From: Nocardia sp. NBC_01503
Lineage (GTDB): Bacteria; Actinomycetota; Actinomycetes; Mycobacteriales; Mycobacteriaceae
Direction: 5' to 3'
Length of the DNA stretch: 64,000 nt
NCBI RefSeq assembly: GCF_036327755.1
Contig: NZ_CP109596.1
Span: 1,674,001 to 1,738,000, forward strand
Shown here: positions 9,399 through 18,567 of the stretch, one piece after another
Numbering within the stretch: position 1 is the stretch's first letter
How the letters are laid out: every line of letters starts with the position of its first letter
The notes under the pieces: generated by a model
What the model saw: the letters and a program-made list of their open reading frames with translations, nothing else
Told to the model about the DNA's origin: nothing
Database searches by the model: none
Made by a program: the position numbers and the translations under genes

Positions 9399-11075
9399 CT
9401 ATCGCCGGGTGTGGGAGGTGTTGCGGGTGTTGAGCCACTCCTCGAGCCGTGCCCGCTCGCGTTCGTCACGGGCGTGGATACGGGCCAGGGTCGCGGCCGT
9501 CAACTCTCCCGGATGGTGCCGGTGATTCACTTGGGGTGTGCCGCTCGGGTCGATGTGCGGGGGTGCGATCCACCCCGTGCGGCCGGGGTAGTCGGTGTCG
9601 GGGCCCATGACCACGGTTTTCCATCCGCCGGGGCCGTCGTGGACCAGGCCGTGGCAGGCATCGCACGCCAGTGTCAGGTTCTCGATATCGGTCGGCCCGC
9701 CCTTGACCCATTCGGTGATGTGATGCACCGCCGACAGCGAGGCGGGCGCGCTGCATCCCGGTCGGGTGCAGCCCTTCTCGGCGGCGATCAACGCCAACCG
9801 TTGGGCTCCGGTGGCCAAGCGCTCGTTCTCACCCAGGTGCAGGGGCAGGTCGGAGACGCTGAAACCGGATGCGGGACTGGCCGATACGGCACCGACCGCG
9901 GCAGGCGTCGCACCACGAGTGGTGACCGGCGTCGCGCTACAGGCCGCGCCGGATGCGGCGCCGGTGGTGCGGGCCGCCTTCCCGCGAGACGCGGTGGAGG
10001 TGCGGCGGACCCGGGCCAGGTGGATCGGGGCCCCGGCCTTGTCCAGCACCGCCACGAAAGTACTCGAATCAGTCGCGGTGGCAGCCAATCTCAACGCCTC
10101 GGACACCGACAGGGTGCCCCCGGTCGCGGTGGTCGCGATACCGGCACCACGCTCCACATCGGCCACCGACATACTCAACACCGCCGCGACCGGCAGACCA
10201 CGATGGCTGCCGAGCATGGCCGGATCCACACCGAAACGCAGGAAACCCAGCAGCGCATCATGATTGCGTTGCGCGGCGGTGCGGCCATCACGCTTGGCCG
10301 CCGCCGCCAACACCCCACGGTCGGCGGCATCGGCGGTGCTACGAGGGCTGTCGGTGTCCTCGGGATTGCACACGCCCGGGCGCGCCCACTTGGCCAGCAT
10401 CGGATCCAACACCGCACGCAACGCCGGAGTGATCTCCCCCGACACCGGGGACATACCGTTCACCCGCTGATGCCCGATGCTCAACCCACGCAAACGTTGA
10501 CGATCACGCTCGGCGGCCAACTCGCCGTCGGGATGCACCCGGATCAGGATCTCGTTCCCCAACCGCGGCAGGGCATCGGGCAAACCCGCGCGCGCGTAGT
10601 CGGTCAGGATCCGTTCGGCGGTCTCCTTCCTCTCATCCGGGAGGGTGTCGGGGAGTTTGTGCAGCGCGGCCACGATGTGCCGGGTGTGATCAGCCGAGAT
10701 CGCACCCGCACGCTGAGCCTCGGCAACCAAGGGCAGTATCGGGTCGAGCTCGCCGGTGGGAAACACCCGGGGCGACACCAGCTTCGCGGTGTTCCAGCGC
10801 CCGGTCGCCTCGGCATGGGACAGGCGCAAGGTTTGTTCCAGGAACTTGACCGGGGTCGACACACCCGCACGCGCGGCCAGGCAGCGGGTACCGGTCTCGA
10901 CCGTGAAACGATGTTTGACCGCCTCCAGTGCGCGGATCGCCGTTTCCACCACCCGCATTACCTCGATGAATTCCTCATCGGAATGCGGAGTCAGGGACGC
11001 GTCCAGGAGGCCGTCCACCGCGGCGAGCAGCGCCGAAGCGCTGCTCACGAGTGCGGTGGTCCCTCCCGAATTCAT
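9399..11075 (-). CDS. DUF222/HNH endonuclease domain protein (13E12 repeat family type)
   Basis: 558 residues. The N-terminal ~400 residues match the DUF222 pattern (FVEVMR-like helix, AARAGVS, LRLSHAEATGRWNTAK, GAISADHTRHIV). The C-terminus carries an HNH nuclease motif: CTRPGC, then AVHHITEWVKGGPTDIENL, then CDACHGLVHDG. Cysteines of the CxxxxC and CxxCH pairs probably bind zinc. Family members are multicopy in mycobacteria and nocardiae, and their role is not established; a DNA-binding or nicking role is inferred from HNH alone. A Ser/Ala/Thr-rich low-complexity segment (~365-415) separates the domains. The start has no clear ribosome-binding site, and a TAGAAT hexamer five nucleotides upstream suggests a leaderless transcript. 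Confidence 0.88.
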   Translation of the reverse strand: MNSGGTTALVSSASALLAAVDGLLDASLTPHSDEEFIEVMRVVETAIRALEAVKHRFTVETGTRCLAARAGVSTPVKFLEQTLRLSHAEATGRWNTAKLVSPRVFPTGELDPILPLVAEAQRAGAISADHTRHIVAALHKLPDTLPDERKETAERILTDYARAGLPDALPRLGNEILIRVHPDGELAAERDRQRLRGLSIGHQRVNGMSPVSGEITPALRAVLDPMLAKWARPGVCNPEDTDSPRSTADAADRGVLAAAAKRDGRTAAQRNHDALLGFLRFGVDPAMLGSHRGLPVAAVLSMSVADVERGAGIATTATGGTLSVSEALRLAATATDSSTFVAVLDKAGAPIHLARVRRTSTASRGKAARTTGAASGAACSATPVTTRGATPAAVGAVSASPASGFSVSDLPLHLGENERLATGAQRLALIAAEKGCTRPGCSAPASLSAVHHITEWVKGGPTDIENLTLACDACHGLVHDGPGGWKTVVMGPDTDYPGRTGWIAPPHIDPSGTPQVNHRHHPGELTAATLARIHARDERERARLEEWLNTRNTSHTRR

Positions 11076-11081
11076 GCCTTT

Positions 11082-11133
11082 ATTCTACCGTGATAGAACA
11101 GGACGGGAAAGGCTAATTCCATTGTGATACAAG
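11082..11133. promoter_or_regulatory. Two direct copies of an 18-bp motif upstream of the HNH gene
   Basis: ATTCTACCGTGATAGAAC (11082-11099) and ATTCCATTGTGATACAAG (11116-11133) are in direct orientation with a 34-bp period. The gene-proximal copy contains a TTCTA-N6-TAGAA inverted repeat that overlaps the candidate -10. They are possible operator sites. Confidence 0.4.
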
Positions 11134-11159
11134 CATATTCAGACGGGACAGCTTTTCAT

Positions 11160-12779
11160 TTATGTCTCCAGCAATTTGCGTTTCAGCACCTTGCCGGTGG
11201 GGTTTCGGGGGAGTATGTCCATGAATACAACTTCCCTGGGGACCTTGTATCTGGCGAGATTGGATTTCACGAAGTCGCGGACATCCTCCGCGCTGAAGGA
11301 TTGGCCTTCGTGGACAACTACGAAAGCTTTGAGCCGGGAACCGAATTGGTCGTCGGGGACGCCCAGTACGGCGACTTCGCGGACGGCGGCGTGGGTGTAG
11401 AGGAGCTCTTCCACCTCTCCGGGAAAGACGTTCTCACCGCCGGAGACGATCATGTCGTCATCACGGCCGTCGATGAAAAGCCTTCCGGCGCGGTCGAAGT
11501 GGCCGACATCGCCGGAGGACATGAGGCCGCGGATGATCTCCTTGTGTCCGCCGCCGGTGTAACCCTCGAATTGGATTACGTTGCCGACGAAGATGCGGCC
11601 GGTCGCACCGGCGGGTAGTCGGCGGCCTTCGTCGTCCAGGATCTCCACTCGCGCACCGAGTACGGGGCGGCCGACGCAGCCTGGTTCCACGGCCAGATCC
11701 TCCGGTGTGGCAATGGTCGCGTACGCCACTTCCGTCGATCCGTACAGGTTGTAGACCACCGGACCGAAGGTGGCGGTCACCTCCCGGCACAATTGCGCGC
11801 CCAGCTGCGATCCGGCCACGAAGATAATGCGCAGGCTGGACAGGTCGCGCCCGGTGACACCCGTACCGCCGAGGTCGATCATCCGGCTCAGCATGACCGG
11901 GACCACGATCATGGTGGTGGCCTTATGCCGCGCCACGCTGTCGATGGCGGCCTGCGGGTCGAACCTCCGGCGGATCACCAGGGTGGATCCGAAGCCGAGG
12001 GTCAGCATGCCGCAGGCGAATCCGAGGGTATGGAACATGGGCGCGCAGCATTCGGTCACCTCGCCCGCCCGGAATGGCACCTTGGAGAGCAATCCACCCA
12101 GGGAGGCAAGGGATTTCGGCTCCGGCCGCGGCGCTCCCTTGGGTGTGCCGGTGGTCCCGCTGGTGAGCAGGATGATGCGCGGTTCGGCCCCGGGCGCGGG
12201 TGGCGCGTCGGGTGAACCATCGGCGATCAACTCGGCGAGGCTCTCCGCGGCGGGCTCGTCCGTCCATGCCAGATACCGGCCGCGCCGGGGCGAAACCTCG
12301 TCCAGCATGTGCGCGTACTCGGCGTCGTACACCAGCAGATCGGTGCCCTCGCGGGTAGCCACGTCCCGAATCTGCGGTCCGGCGAAATCGGTATTGAGCA
12401 GGATGATCCGCGCCCCGCACTTGGACGCCGCGAAAATGGCGTCCACCAGGCCGCGATGATTGCGCGCCAGAATCGCCACGCCCTCACGGGGCTTCAGCCC
12501 ACGCGCCCGCCAGGCATTGGCCAGCCGGTTGGACCGGTCCTCCAATTCGGCGAAGGTGAGCGATCCGAGCTCGTCGATCAGCGCGGTCCGCCCGCCGTAC
12601 CGCGCGGCCGACAGACGCAGTCCGGCGGCGATCGTTCCGTACCGCAGCATGGCGGTGGCGGCGGAGAGCAGCACCGTCGGCGATTCGATTCGCGCCAGCC
12701 CGGCATCGAGGAACAGTCGCGCGGATTCGAGCTCGAGATAGGCCCGCTCCCCCACCGATCGAATGAGTCCGAGTGTCAT
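11160..12779 (-). CDS. Acyl-CoA synthetase (FadD-type AMP-dependent ligase)
   Basis: 539 residues from the ATG at 12779, chosen because GGAG lies seven nucleotides upstream; earlier in-frame ATG codons lack a site. The ANL-superfamily motifs are complete: LLTSGTTGTPKGAPR (ATP phosphate binding), YGSTEVAYA, a GDVGHFDRAGRLFIDGRDDDMIVSGGE hinge region, and the C-terminal catalytic lysine in NPTGKVLKR. Such enzymes activate fatty or other carboxylic acids as acyl-adenylates and transfer them to CoA. Overall it resembles the mycobacterial FadD2/FadD12 type. It lies on the same strand as the second ligase gene (13017-14654) but is separated from it by a terminator-like hairpin, so the two are probably transcribed separately. 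Confidence 0.88.
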   Translation of the reverse strand: MTLGLIRSVGERAYLELESARLFLDAGLARIESPTVLLSAATAMLRYGTIAAGLRLSAARYGGRTALIDELGSLTFAELEDRSNRLANAWRARGLKPREGVAILARNHRGLVDAIFAASKCGARIILLNTDFAGPQIRDVATREGTDLLVYDAEYAHMLDEVSPRRGRYLAWTDEPAAESLAELIADGSPDAPPAPGAEPRIILLTSGTTGTPKGAPRPEPKSLASLGGLLSKVPFRAGEVTECCAPMFHTLGFACGMLTLGFGSTLVIRRRFDPQAAIDSVARHKATTMIVVPVMLSRMIDLGGTGVTGRDLSSLRIIFVAGSQLGAQLCREVTATFGPVVYNLYGSTEVAYATIATPEDLAVEPGCVGRPVLGARVEILDDEGRRLPAGATGRIFVGNVIQFEGYTGGGHKEIIRGLMSSGDVGHFDRAGRLFIDGRDDDMIVSGGENVFPGEVEELLYTHAAVREVAVLGVPDDQFGSRLKAFVVVHEGQSFSAEDVRDFVKSNLARYKVPREVVFMDILPRNPTGKVLKRKLLET

Positions 12780-12975
12780 CCCCGCACTCCATTCCATCGC
12801 CCGAACCGCCGTTCGGCCACCGACTTCCCCTGTGCGCACACCGATTTCACACGGACCTCCTCGTCCACCCCGGCACTGCATACACCCCACTGCGGGCATC
12901 CGCCCTCAAACTAACGGTACGGATCCACCGGCGCCAGAGGTACCCGTTCCGCAACCTCGCACCCGGGACATGCGT

Positions 12976-13007
12976 CGGCCCGCACCCGAGCATGCGGGTG
13001 CGGGCCG
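12976..13007 (-). terminator. Hairpin terminator of the medium/long-chain acyl-CoA ligase gene
   Basis: A 12-bp perfect stem (CGGCCCGCACCC and its complement) with an 8-nt loop, nine nucleotides past the stop codon of the 13017-14654 gene. Confidence 0.75.
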
Positions 13008-13016
13008 GACCAGAAC

Positions 13017-14654
13017 TCAGGACAGCGTGGTGACGGTCAGCGCGCCATCGGCGTACTGCGCCCGCAGCCGCTTCTTGTCGAACTTGCCGACACTGGTCTT
13101 GGGCACCTCCTCGATGAAGGCCCAGTGCTCGGGCAACTGCCACTTGGCGAACTTGTCGGCCAGGAAGTCGCGCAGCTCCTCCGGCTTGACCTCGGCCCCG
13201 GCCGCGAGCACGACCGCGACCAGCGGCCGCTCATCCCACTTCTCGTCCGGAACACCGATGACCGCGGCCTCGGCGACAGCCGGATGACCCACCACGGCAT
13301 TCTCCAGATCCACCGAGGAGATCCACTCACCGCCGGACTTGATGACGTCCTTGGACCGATCCACCAGCGTCAGATACCCATTGGGGCTGATCTTGCCGAC
13401 ATCACCGGTGCGCAGCCAGCCGTCGTTGAACTTGTCCGGATCGACCTCGGCGCCGGTCGGCGAGTAGTACGAGCCGGTGATCCACGGGCCGCGCACCTCC
13501 AGCTCACCCAGCGCCACACCGTCATTGGGGACCACGGTGCCGTCATCGGCGACCAGGCGCGCCCGCACGCCCGCGGGGAAACGCCCCTGGGTGTACCGGT
13601 AGGCCCACTCCTCATCACCCTCGGCACTGGCCGGGGCATGCGCCACCGAGCCGAGCGGGGAGGTTTCGGTCATGCCCCAGGCGTGCAGCAGCTTCACACC
13701 GTGCCGCTCCTCGAAGGCCCGCATCATGGACGGCGGTACCGCCGCGCCACCCACCACACAGGTGCGCAGATGCGAGATGTCCTGCGGCGCGGCCTGCAGT
13801 CCGGCCAGTACGCCACCCCAGATGGTCGGCACGGCCGCGGCGAAGGTCGGCTTGACCGCGGCCATCATCTCCAGCAGCGGTGCGGGCTGCAGGAAGCGAT
13901 CCGGCATGAGCAGATTCGCACCGGACATCATGGCCGCGTACGGCAGGCCCCAGGCATTGGCGTGGAACAGCGGCACGATGGCGAGTACGGTGTCCCGCTC
14001 GCTGAAGCCCATACCGTTGGGCGCGCACACCTGCATGGCGTGCAGGAAGTTCGAGCGGTGCGAGTAGACGACGCCCTTGGGGTCGCCGGTGGTGCCCGAG
14101 GTGTAGCACATACCGGCCGCGGAGCGCTCGTCCACGACCGGGTAGTCGTAGGTATCGGTCTGCGCCGCAAGCAGTTCCGCGTACGAGTGCACCTGCACGC
14201 CCGCGGGGGCGGTCAGGGCCGAGGCATCGCCGTTGGCGACGATCACATGCCGCACCGTCTTCAGGTTCGGCAGGTACTGCGCGAACATCGGCAGCAGTGT
14301 GCCGTCGACGATGACCACCTGGTCCTCGGCATGGTTGGCGACGTAGACCAGCTGCTCCGGGAAGAGCCGGATATTCAGCGCGTGCAGTACCGCACCCATG
14401 GCGGGCACGGCCACGTACACGACCATGTGCTCGTTGTTGTTCCACATGAAGGTGCCGACCCGGTCGCCCTCACCGATGCCGAGGTCACGCAAGGCATTGG
14501 CGAGGCGGGCGGCGTCCGTGCCGATTTCCCGGAAGGTCTGGGTGCGGACTCCGTCTCCGGTCCAGGTCGAGACGGTGCTGTCGCCCTGGAAGGTGGATGC
14601 GTATCGCAGCAGTGTCGCGAGTGACAGCTGCTCGTCCTGCATGGTGCTCAACAT
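13017..14654 (-). CDS. Medium/long-chain fatty acid-CoA ligase (AlkK-like)
   Basis: 545 residues. Motifs of fatty-acid CoA ligases are intact: MCYTSGTTGDPKGVVYSHRS, the linker HAWGMTETSPLG, GWLRTGDVG, LVDRSKDVIKSGGEWIS, and the catalytic lysine near the end (KTSVGKFDKK). The arrangement resembles AlkK-type enzymes that activate medium- and long-chain fatty acids for beta-oxidation. The ATG at 14654 is preceded by GGGAGCGG about 10 nt upstream. A 510-bp divergent intergenic region separates it from the monooxygenase gene. Confidence 0.9.
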   Translation of the reverse strand: MLSTMQDEQLSLATLLRYASTFQGDSTVSTWTGDGVRTQTFREIGTDAARLANALRDLGIGEGDRVGTFMWNNNEHMVVYVAVPAMGAVLHALNIRLFPEQLVYVANHAEDQVVIVDGTLLPMFAQYLPNLKTVRHVIVANGDASALTAPAGVQVHSYAELLAAQTDTYDYPVVDERSAAGMCYTSGTTGDPKGVVYSHRSNFLHAMQVCAPNGMGFSERDTVLAIVPLFHANAWGLPYAAMMSGANLLMPDRFLQPAPLLEMMAAVKPTFAAAVPTIWGGVLAGLQAAPQDISHLRTCVVGGAAVPPSMMRAFEERHGVKLLHAWGMTETSPLGSVAHAPASAEGDEEWAYRYTQGRFPAGVRARLVADDGTVVPNDGVALGELEVRGPWITGSYYSPTGAEVDPDKFNDGWLRTGDVGKISPNGYLTLVDRSKDVIKSGGEWISSVDLENAVVGHPAVAEAAVIGVPDEKWDERPLVAVVLAAGAEVKPEELRDFLADKFAKWQLPEHWAFIEEVPKTSVGKFDKKRLRAQYADGALTVTTLS

Positions 14655-14784
14655 TTCCCAACCGCTCCCTACATATCCCTACTGGAGAGTGAACTGAGTC
14701 ACTTCCCGGCAGGATAGCCGAAATCGGACATGGCCGGTTCGGGGGCCAACCGATGGCAACCCGATCGCGGCAACCCGCTTTTTT

Positions 14785-14823
14785 GATCGCGGGCGACGGA
14801 CCCCACTTCCGCCGCCCGCGATC
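14785..14823. repeat. 15-bp inverted repeat in the 14655-15165 intergenic region
   Basis: GATCGCGGGCGACGG and CCGCCGCCCGCGATC pair with one mismatch around a 9-nt loop. No gene ends nearby: it sits about 130 nt upstream of the ligase start and 340 nt upstream of the divergent monooxygenase start. A six-T run precedes it on the plus strand. The rest of this 510-bp region shows no credible gene. Confidence 0.65.
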
Positions 14824-15165
14824 GTCGCCGACCTGCCACCGCCTTCGCGATGACCCGCCGGCATCGAGGTCCGGGCCAGGATCAGGCTTGCAACGACGCC
14901 CCCTGCGGCGCCGCAGAATAGCCAATCACTAACCAGGACAAGCAAATTGGAGCACGATTCTCCGTGAATATATGTAGTGGGACCGTCGGCTGTCCAGTCG
15001 GGGACAGCGACGCAGGTCAGACGGCGTTCACCGTCCCAGAAGGATCCCGGTGAGGGTCGGTTAACTCGGGTTACCGCAAACCCACTTCGCGAAAATGGCC
15101 GAAAATGCCGATTTGATGACCGTCGACGTCTGCGTGACCAGCGCCGATAGCTTTAATGTCGAGTC

Positions 15166-16635
15166 ATGAATCGTGAGCCGTCCATCCTGATCATCGGCGC
15201 CGGGTTCGCAGGACTCGGCATGGCGCTCGAGTTGCGGCGTCACGGCCTGACCAACTTCACCATCCTGGAGAAGGCCGCCGATCTGGGTGGCGTCTGGCGC
15301 GAGAACACCTATCCGGGCGCGGCCTGCGATGTGCCCTCACCGCTCTACTCGTGGTCGTTCGAGCCGAAAAGCGATTGGCCACGGCGGTTCTCACATCAGG
15401 CCGATATCCACGAATACATGCGCGGGGTCGCCGAGAAGCACGGCCTGCCCGCCAAGATCGAGTTCGGCGTCGAGGTCACCGAGGCGGAATTCGATGAGCA
15501 GGCCGGCATTTGGCGTGTGCGCACCTCCGACGGCGTCACCCATATCGCCGATATCCTGATCCCCGCGGTGGGGCAACTCTCCCGCCCGGCCATGCCGAAT
15601 CTGCCCGGGATCGAAAGCTTCACCGGTGCGGCCTTCCACTCGGCCGAATGGGATCACTCGGTGGACCTCACCGGCAAACGGGTGGCATGCATCGGCACGG
15701 GAGCCAGTGCCATTCAATACATTCCGGCGATTCAGCCGAAGGTCGCGCAACTGACGCTGTTCCAGCGGTCCGCGGCGTGGGTGCTACCCAAGTTCGATAC
15801 CGAGTACAGCGCGCTGCACAAGGCGATGTTCAAGCACGTTCCGGTGACGCGGCTGGCGGAGCGATTCGCCATCTGGGGATTCTTCGAGGTACTGGCCTTG
15901 GCGCTCACCGATATTCCGGCCATGAAGACGCCGGTCATCGCCCTCGCGGATCGGCATCGGCGGGCGCAGGTACCGGATCCGGCCTTGCGCGCCAAGCTGA
16001 CTCCCGATTACGCGGCGGGATGTAAGCGCGGACTCTTCTCCAACGAGTACCTGCCCGCGCTCGGGCAGCCGAACGTTCATGTGGAGACCACCGCCATCGA
16101 GGCCGTCACGCCGAACGGTATCCGCACCGCCGACGGCGTCGAGCATCCGGTGGATGTGATCGTCTACGGCACCGGGTTCAAGGGCACGGAATTCCTTGCG
16201 CCCATGCACATCTATGGTCTGGGCGGGCGCAAGCTGACCGATGAGTGGTCGGCGGAGGGTGCGCGCGCGTACCTCGGCATGTCGGTGCCCGGATTCCCGA
16301 ATCTGTTCATGATGTACGGCCCGAATACCAATGTGGGGTCCGGATCGATCATCTACATGCTGGAGTCACAGGCGCGGTACATCCGGCAGGTCGCGGAGTA
16401 TCTGGCGGCGCGGCCGGGGCGGTTCCTGGCGGCCAAGCCGGAGGTCGAACAGTCCTGGGACGACTGGTTGCAGCGCCGTCTGAAGGACACTCCCTGGAAC
16501 TTCTGCTCCAGCTGGTATCGCAACGCTTCGGGACGGATCACCAATAACTGGCCCGGGGCGACGGTGCTGTTCCGCTGGAAGACAAGCACTTTCAAACCGT
16601 CCGATTATGACGAGGAGCGAGCCGCCCGGCGCTGA
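15166..16635 (+). CDS. Flavin-binding monooxygenase, Baeyer-Villiger type
   Basis: 489 residues. An N-terminal FAD Rossmann motif (GAGFAG, 11-16), the type I Baeyer-Villiger fingerprint FTGAAFHSAEWD (152-163, with Ser in place of the usual Thr after His), and an NADPH Rossmann motif (IGTGASA, 176-182) are all present. These enzymes use NADPH, FAD and O2 to convert ketones to esters or lactones, or to oxidise sulfur and nitrogen. The substrate cannot be told from sequence. The ATG at 15166 has only a weak site upstream. It appears to be a single-gene unit with no obvious partner. Confidence 0.9.
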   Translation: MNREPSILIIGAGFAGLGMALELRRHGLTNFTILEKAADLGGVWRENTYPGAACDVPSPLYSWSFEPKSDWPRRFSHQADIHEYMRGVAEKHGLPAKIEFGVEVTEAEFDEQAGIWRVRTSDGVTHIADILIPAVGQLSRPAMPNLPGIESFTGAAFHSAEWDHSVDLTGKRVACIGTGASAIQYIPAIQPKVAQLTLFQRSAAWVLPKFDTEYSALHKAMFKHVPVTRLAERFAIWGFFEVLALALTDIPAMKTPVIALADRHRRAQVPDPALRAKLTPDYAAGCKRGLFSNEYLPALGQPNVHVETTAIEAVTPNGIRTADGVEHPVDVIVYGTGFKGTEFLAPMHIYGLGGRKLTDEWSAEGARAYLGMSVPGFPNLFMMYGPNTNVGSGSIIYMLESQARYIRQVAEYLAARPGRFLAAKPEVEQSWDDWLQRRLKDTPWNFCSSWYRNASGRITNNWPGATVLFRWKTSTFKPSDYDEERAARR

Positions 16636-16836
16636 GTACCGCGAGGTCTCGACTCGCCCACACCTGGCGTACTCGCCTGTGGACCGTGGGCCGATTACGT
16701 CCTCGCGGTGGGCACCAAGCATTAGCCCATAGCTCCGGTCTATGCCCGCATAGAACCGGACCCGCTACCCGAACGCGGGCGGCAGGCGCACGCTCGAATC
16801 GGAACCGGCCGATCCAGCGTTCGAAAGGAGCGAATC

Positions 16837-17220
16837 ATGACCATCCAGCGCCGCCGCCCCACCTTCCCCGAGTGGCTCGGTTACACCGTGGGCCGTCCCA
16901 TGCCCGACGACCTCCGCGACTGGGTTCTGCACGACCTGACCGGAAAGCACGCCTACACAAGGCATCTCATCCGCGGCATGGTCCCGTTCCTGCCCATCTT
17001 CGCCGCCTTCGCCCTGTTCTTCCCCGGCCCGGCATGGATCCGCGCCACCATGATCCTGCTGTCGCTGATCCTGGCCCTGTTCTACTGCGCCGCCTATATG
17101 GCTCCCAATCGCGCGCATCGCCTCACCCAGCACGGCCTCCCCGCCGACCTGGACGCCCCCGGCGTCCTGCACGCCACCGCGCCCGAACGCGCCCGCTACG
17201 CCGTGAACCACCCGCACTGA
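16837..17220 (+). CDS. DUF5313-family small membrane protein
   Basis: 127 residues; function unknown. The arrangement matches the actinobacterial DUF5313 family as I recall it: an N-terminal PTFPEWLGYTVGRPMPD segment, WVLHDLTG, HLIRGMVPFLPIF, then two adjacent membrane helices (~47-66 and 67-90) and a soluble tail beginning APNRAHRL. The ATG has GAAAGGAG seven nucleotides upstream. It stands alone between the monooxygenase gene and the tRNA gene. Confidence 0.8.
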   Translation: MTIQRRRPTFPEWLGYTVGRPMPDDLRDWVLHDLTGKHAYTRHLIRGMVPFLPIFAAFALFFPGPAWIRATMILLSLILALFYCAAYMAPNRAHRLTQHGLPADLDAPGVLHATAPERARYAVNHPH

Positions 17221-17293
17221 TATGAATGCGACCCCCTGCCGCCCGACCAGGTAGACTCCCCGACGTTCGGGTCGCCCACCGGCCACCGGTCCA

Positions 17294-17366
17294 GCCTTCG
17301 TAGCTCAGGGGATAGAGCAACCCTCTCCTAAAGGGTAGGTCGCAGGTTCGAATCCTGCCGAGGGCA
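17294..17366 (+). tRNA. tRNA-Arg (anticodon CCT)
   Basis: A full cloverleaf can be drawn: acceptor GCCTTCG/CGAGGGC with one G-U pair, D-arm GCTC/GAGC, anticodon stem ACCCT/AGGGT with loop CTCCTAA (anticodon CCT, reads AGG), T-arm GCAGG/CCTGC around TTCGAAT, and discriminator A. CCA is not encoded. I found no duplicated 3' end downstream that would mark an integration site. Confidence 0.95.
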
Positions 17367-17453
17367 CAAGAACGACAATCGGATTCGCGCACTTCACATG
17401 CTCGTAGTCAGGTAGGCCCGTGCCGCCGAGGTGGCCCCCGGGTACCGGGCGGG

Positions 17454-18557
17454 TCAGCAGCACTCCCAATCGAGGACCCGGGCGAGCGATTTGAACTGCA
17501 CCGACGGCGGGGTCGAACGTAACAGCGCGTTGCGGGCCAGTACGGCCAAGGGTGAGGAGAGCTGACCGACTGAGCCGATCAACCGGGAGCGTTTGACGAT
17601 CATCTGGGTTCGGGGCCTGCGCTGACTGTCGTAGCGCGTCAGGTCGTCATCCCGAGTGGCGACGTGCGCCAACACCACGGCATCCTCCAACGCCTGGCAG
17701 GCGCCCTGCCCCAGGTTCGGCGTCATGGCGTGCGCGGCATCACCGATCAGCGCGATCCGGCCCGCTGTATAGGTCTTCAGGGGTGGCAAGTCGTAGAGAT
17801 CATGCTTCAGGATCGCCGTTTCGTCGGCTGCGGCCAGCAGGGCAGGTATGGGCTCATGCCAAGAGCCGAACCGGGTACGCAGCTCGATCAGTCCACCGCC
17901 CCGAGTGTCCGCGGCCATATCGGCCGTAGCGAAGCAGTAAACCCGGCCATCGGGGAGTGCGCTGTAGCCGAAACGCTCTCCACTACCCCAGCTTTCGCCC
18001 ATATCGGCAACCGGCTCGGCGGGAGTGACGATCACTCGCCACGCGGTGTATCCACTGTATCGGGGTTCGATCAAACCACAGACCGCACGGCGGACCACGC
18101 TGTGGATGCCGTCCGCGCCCACGACGACATCCCCGGTCGAAGTTCCCGCCGAGTGCACCACGGTACCGTCAACCTCTGCCGTGGTCACCGAAATACCTTT
18201 GCGCACTGCGTATTCCGGGATAGCCCTGCGCAGGATGTCGAGGAGGTCGGCGCGATGCATCATGACCGGATTGCCGTAACGCACGCGGACGGCATCGGTG
18301 TCGGTCCGGGAAAGCCAGTTTCCCCTACTGCCACGAATCCCGGCCGCCCCCTGCTCCCGGGCCTGGCGGCGCACGGCTTCGCCGAGACCGAGCGCATCCA
18401 ATGCGCGAATCGCGTTGGGCCACAACGATAATCCGGCGCCGACCTCCTCGATTCGGGTCGAGCGCTCCAACACCTCGACCTCCCAACCGCGCCGCATGAA
18501 CGCGATGGCTGTCGCGAGACCACCGATACCGCCGCCGACTATGACCGCTTTGGACAT
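17454..18557 (-). CDS. FAD-dependent monooxygenase (aromatic hydroxylase type)
   Basis: 367 residues with the three fingerprints of group A flavin monooxygenases: GGGIGG (8-13), GADGIHS in the middle, and GDAAHAMTPNLGQG for FAD ribityl binding. Enzymes of this class hydroxylate or epoxidise aromatic or polyketide-like substrates with NAD(P)H and O2. It is the last gene of a minus-strand run (CMD-like, DoxX, permease, monooxygenase), and its start is only 10 nt after the permease stop codon, so those two genes are translationally close. The substrate is unknown. Confidence 0.9.
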   Translation of the reverse strand: MSKAVIVGGGIGGLATAIAFMRRGWEVEVLERSTRIEEVGAGLSLWPNAIRALDALGLGEAVRRQAREQGAAGIRGSRGNWLSRTDTDAVRVRYGNPVMMHRADLLDILRRAIPEYAVRKGISVTTAEVDGTVVHSAGTSTGDVVVGADGIHSVVRRAVCGLIEPRYSGYTAWRVIVTPAEPVADMGESWGSGERFGYSALPDGRVYCFATADMAADTRGGGLIELRTRFGSWHEPIPALLAAADETAILKHDLYDLPPLKTYTAGRIALIGDAAHAMTPNLGQGACQALEDAVVLAHVATRDDDLTRYDSQRRPRTQMIVKRSRLIGSVGQLSSPLAVLARNALLRSTPPSVQFKSLARVLDWECC

Positions 18558-18567
18558 GTCGTTCCTT

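Noticed and set aside
17294..17453. Genomic-island attachment site at the tRNA-Arg gene
   Set aside because: No duplicated tRNA 3' end and no integrase gene was found in the window.
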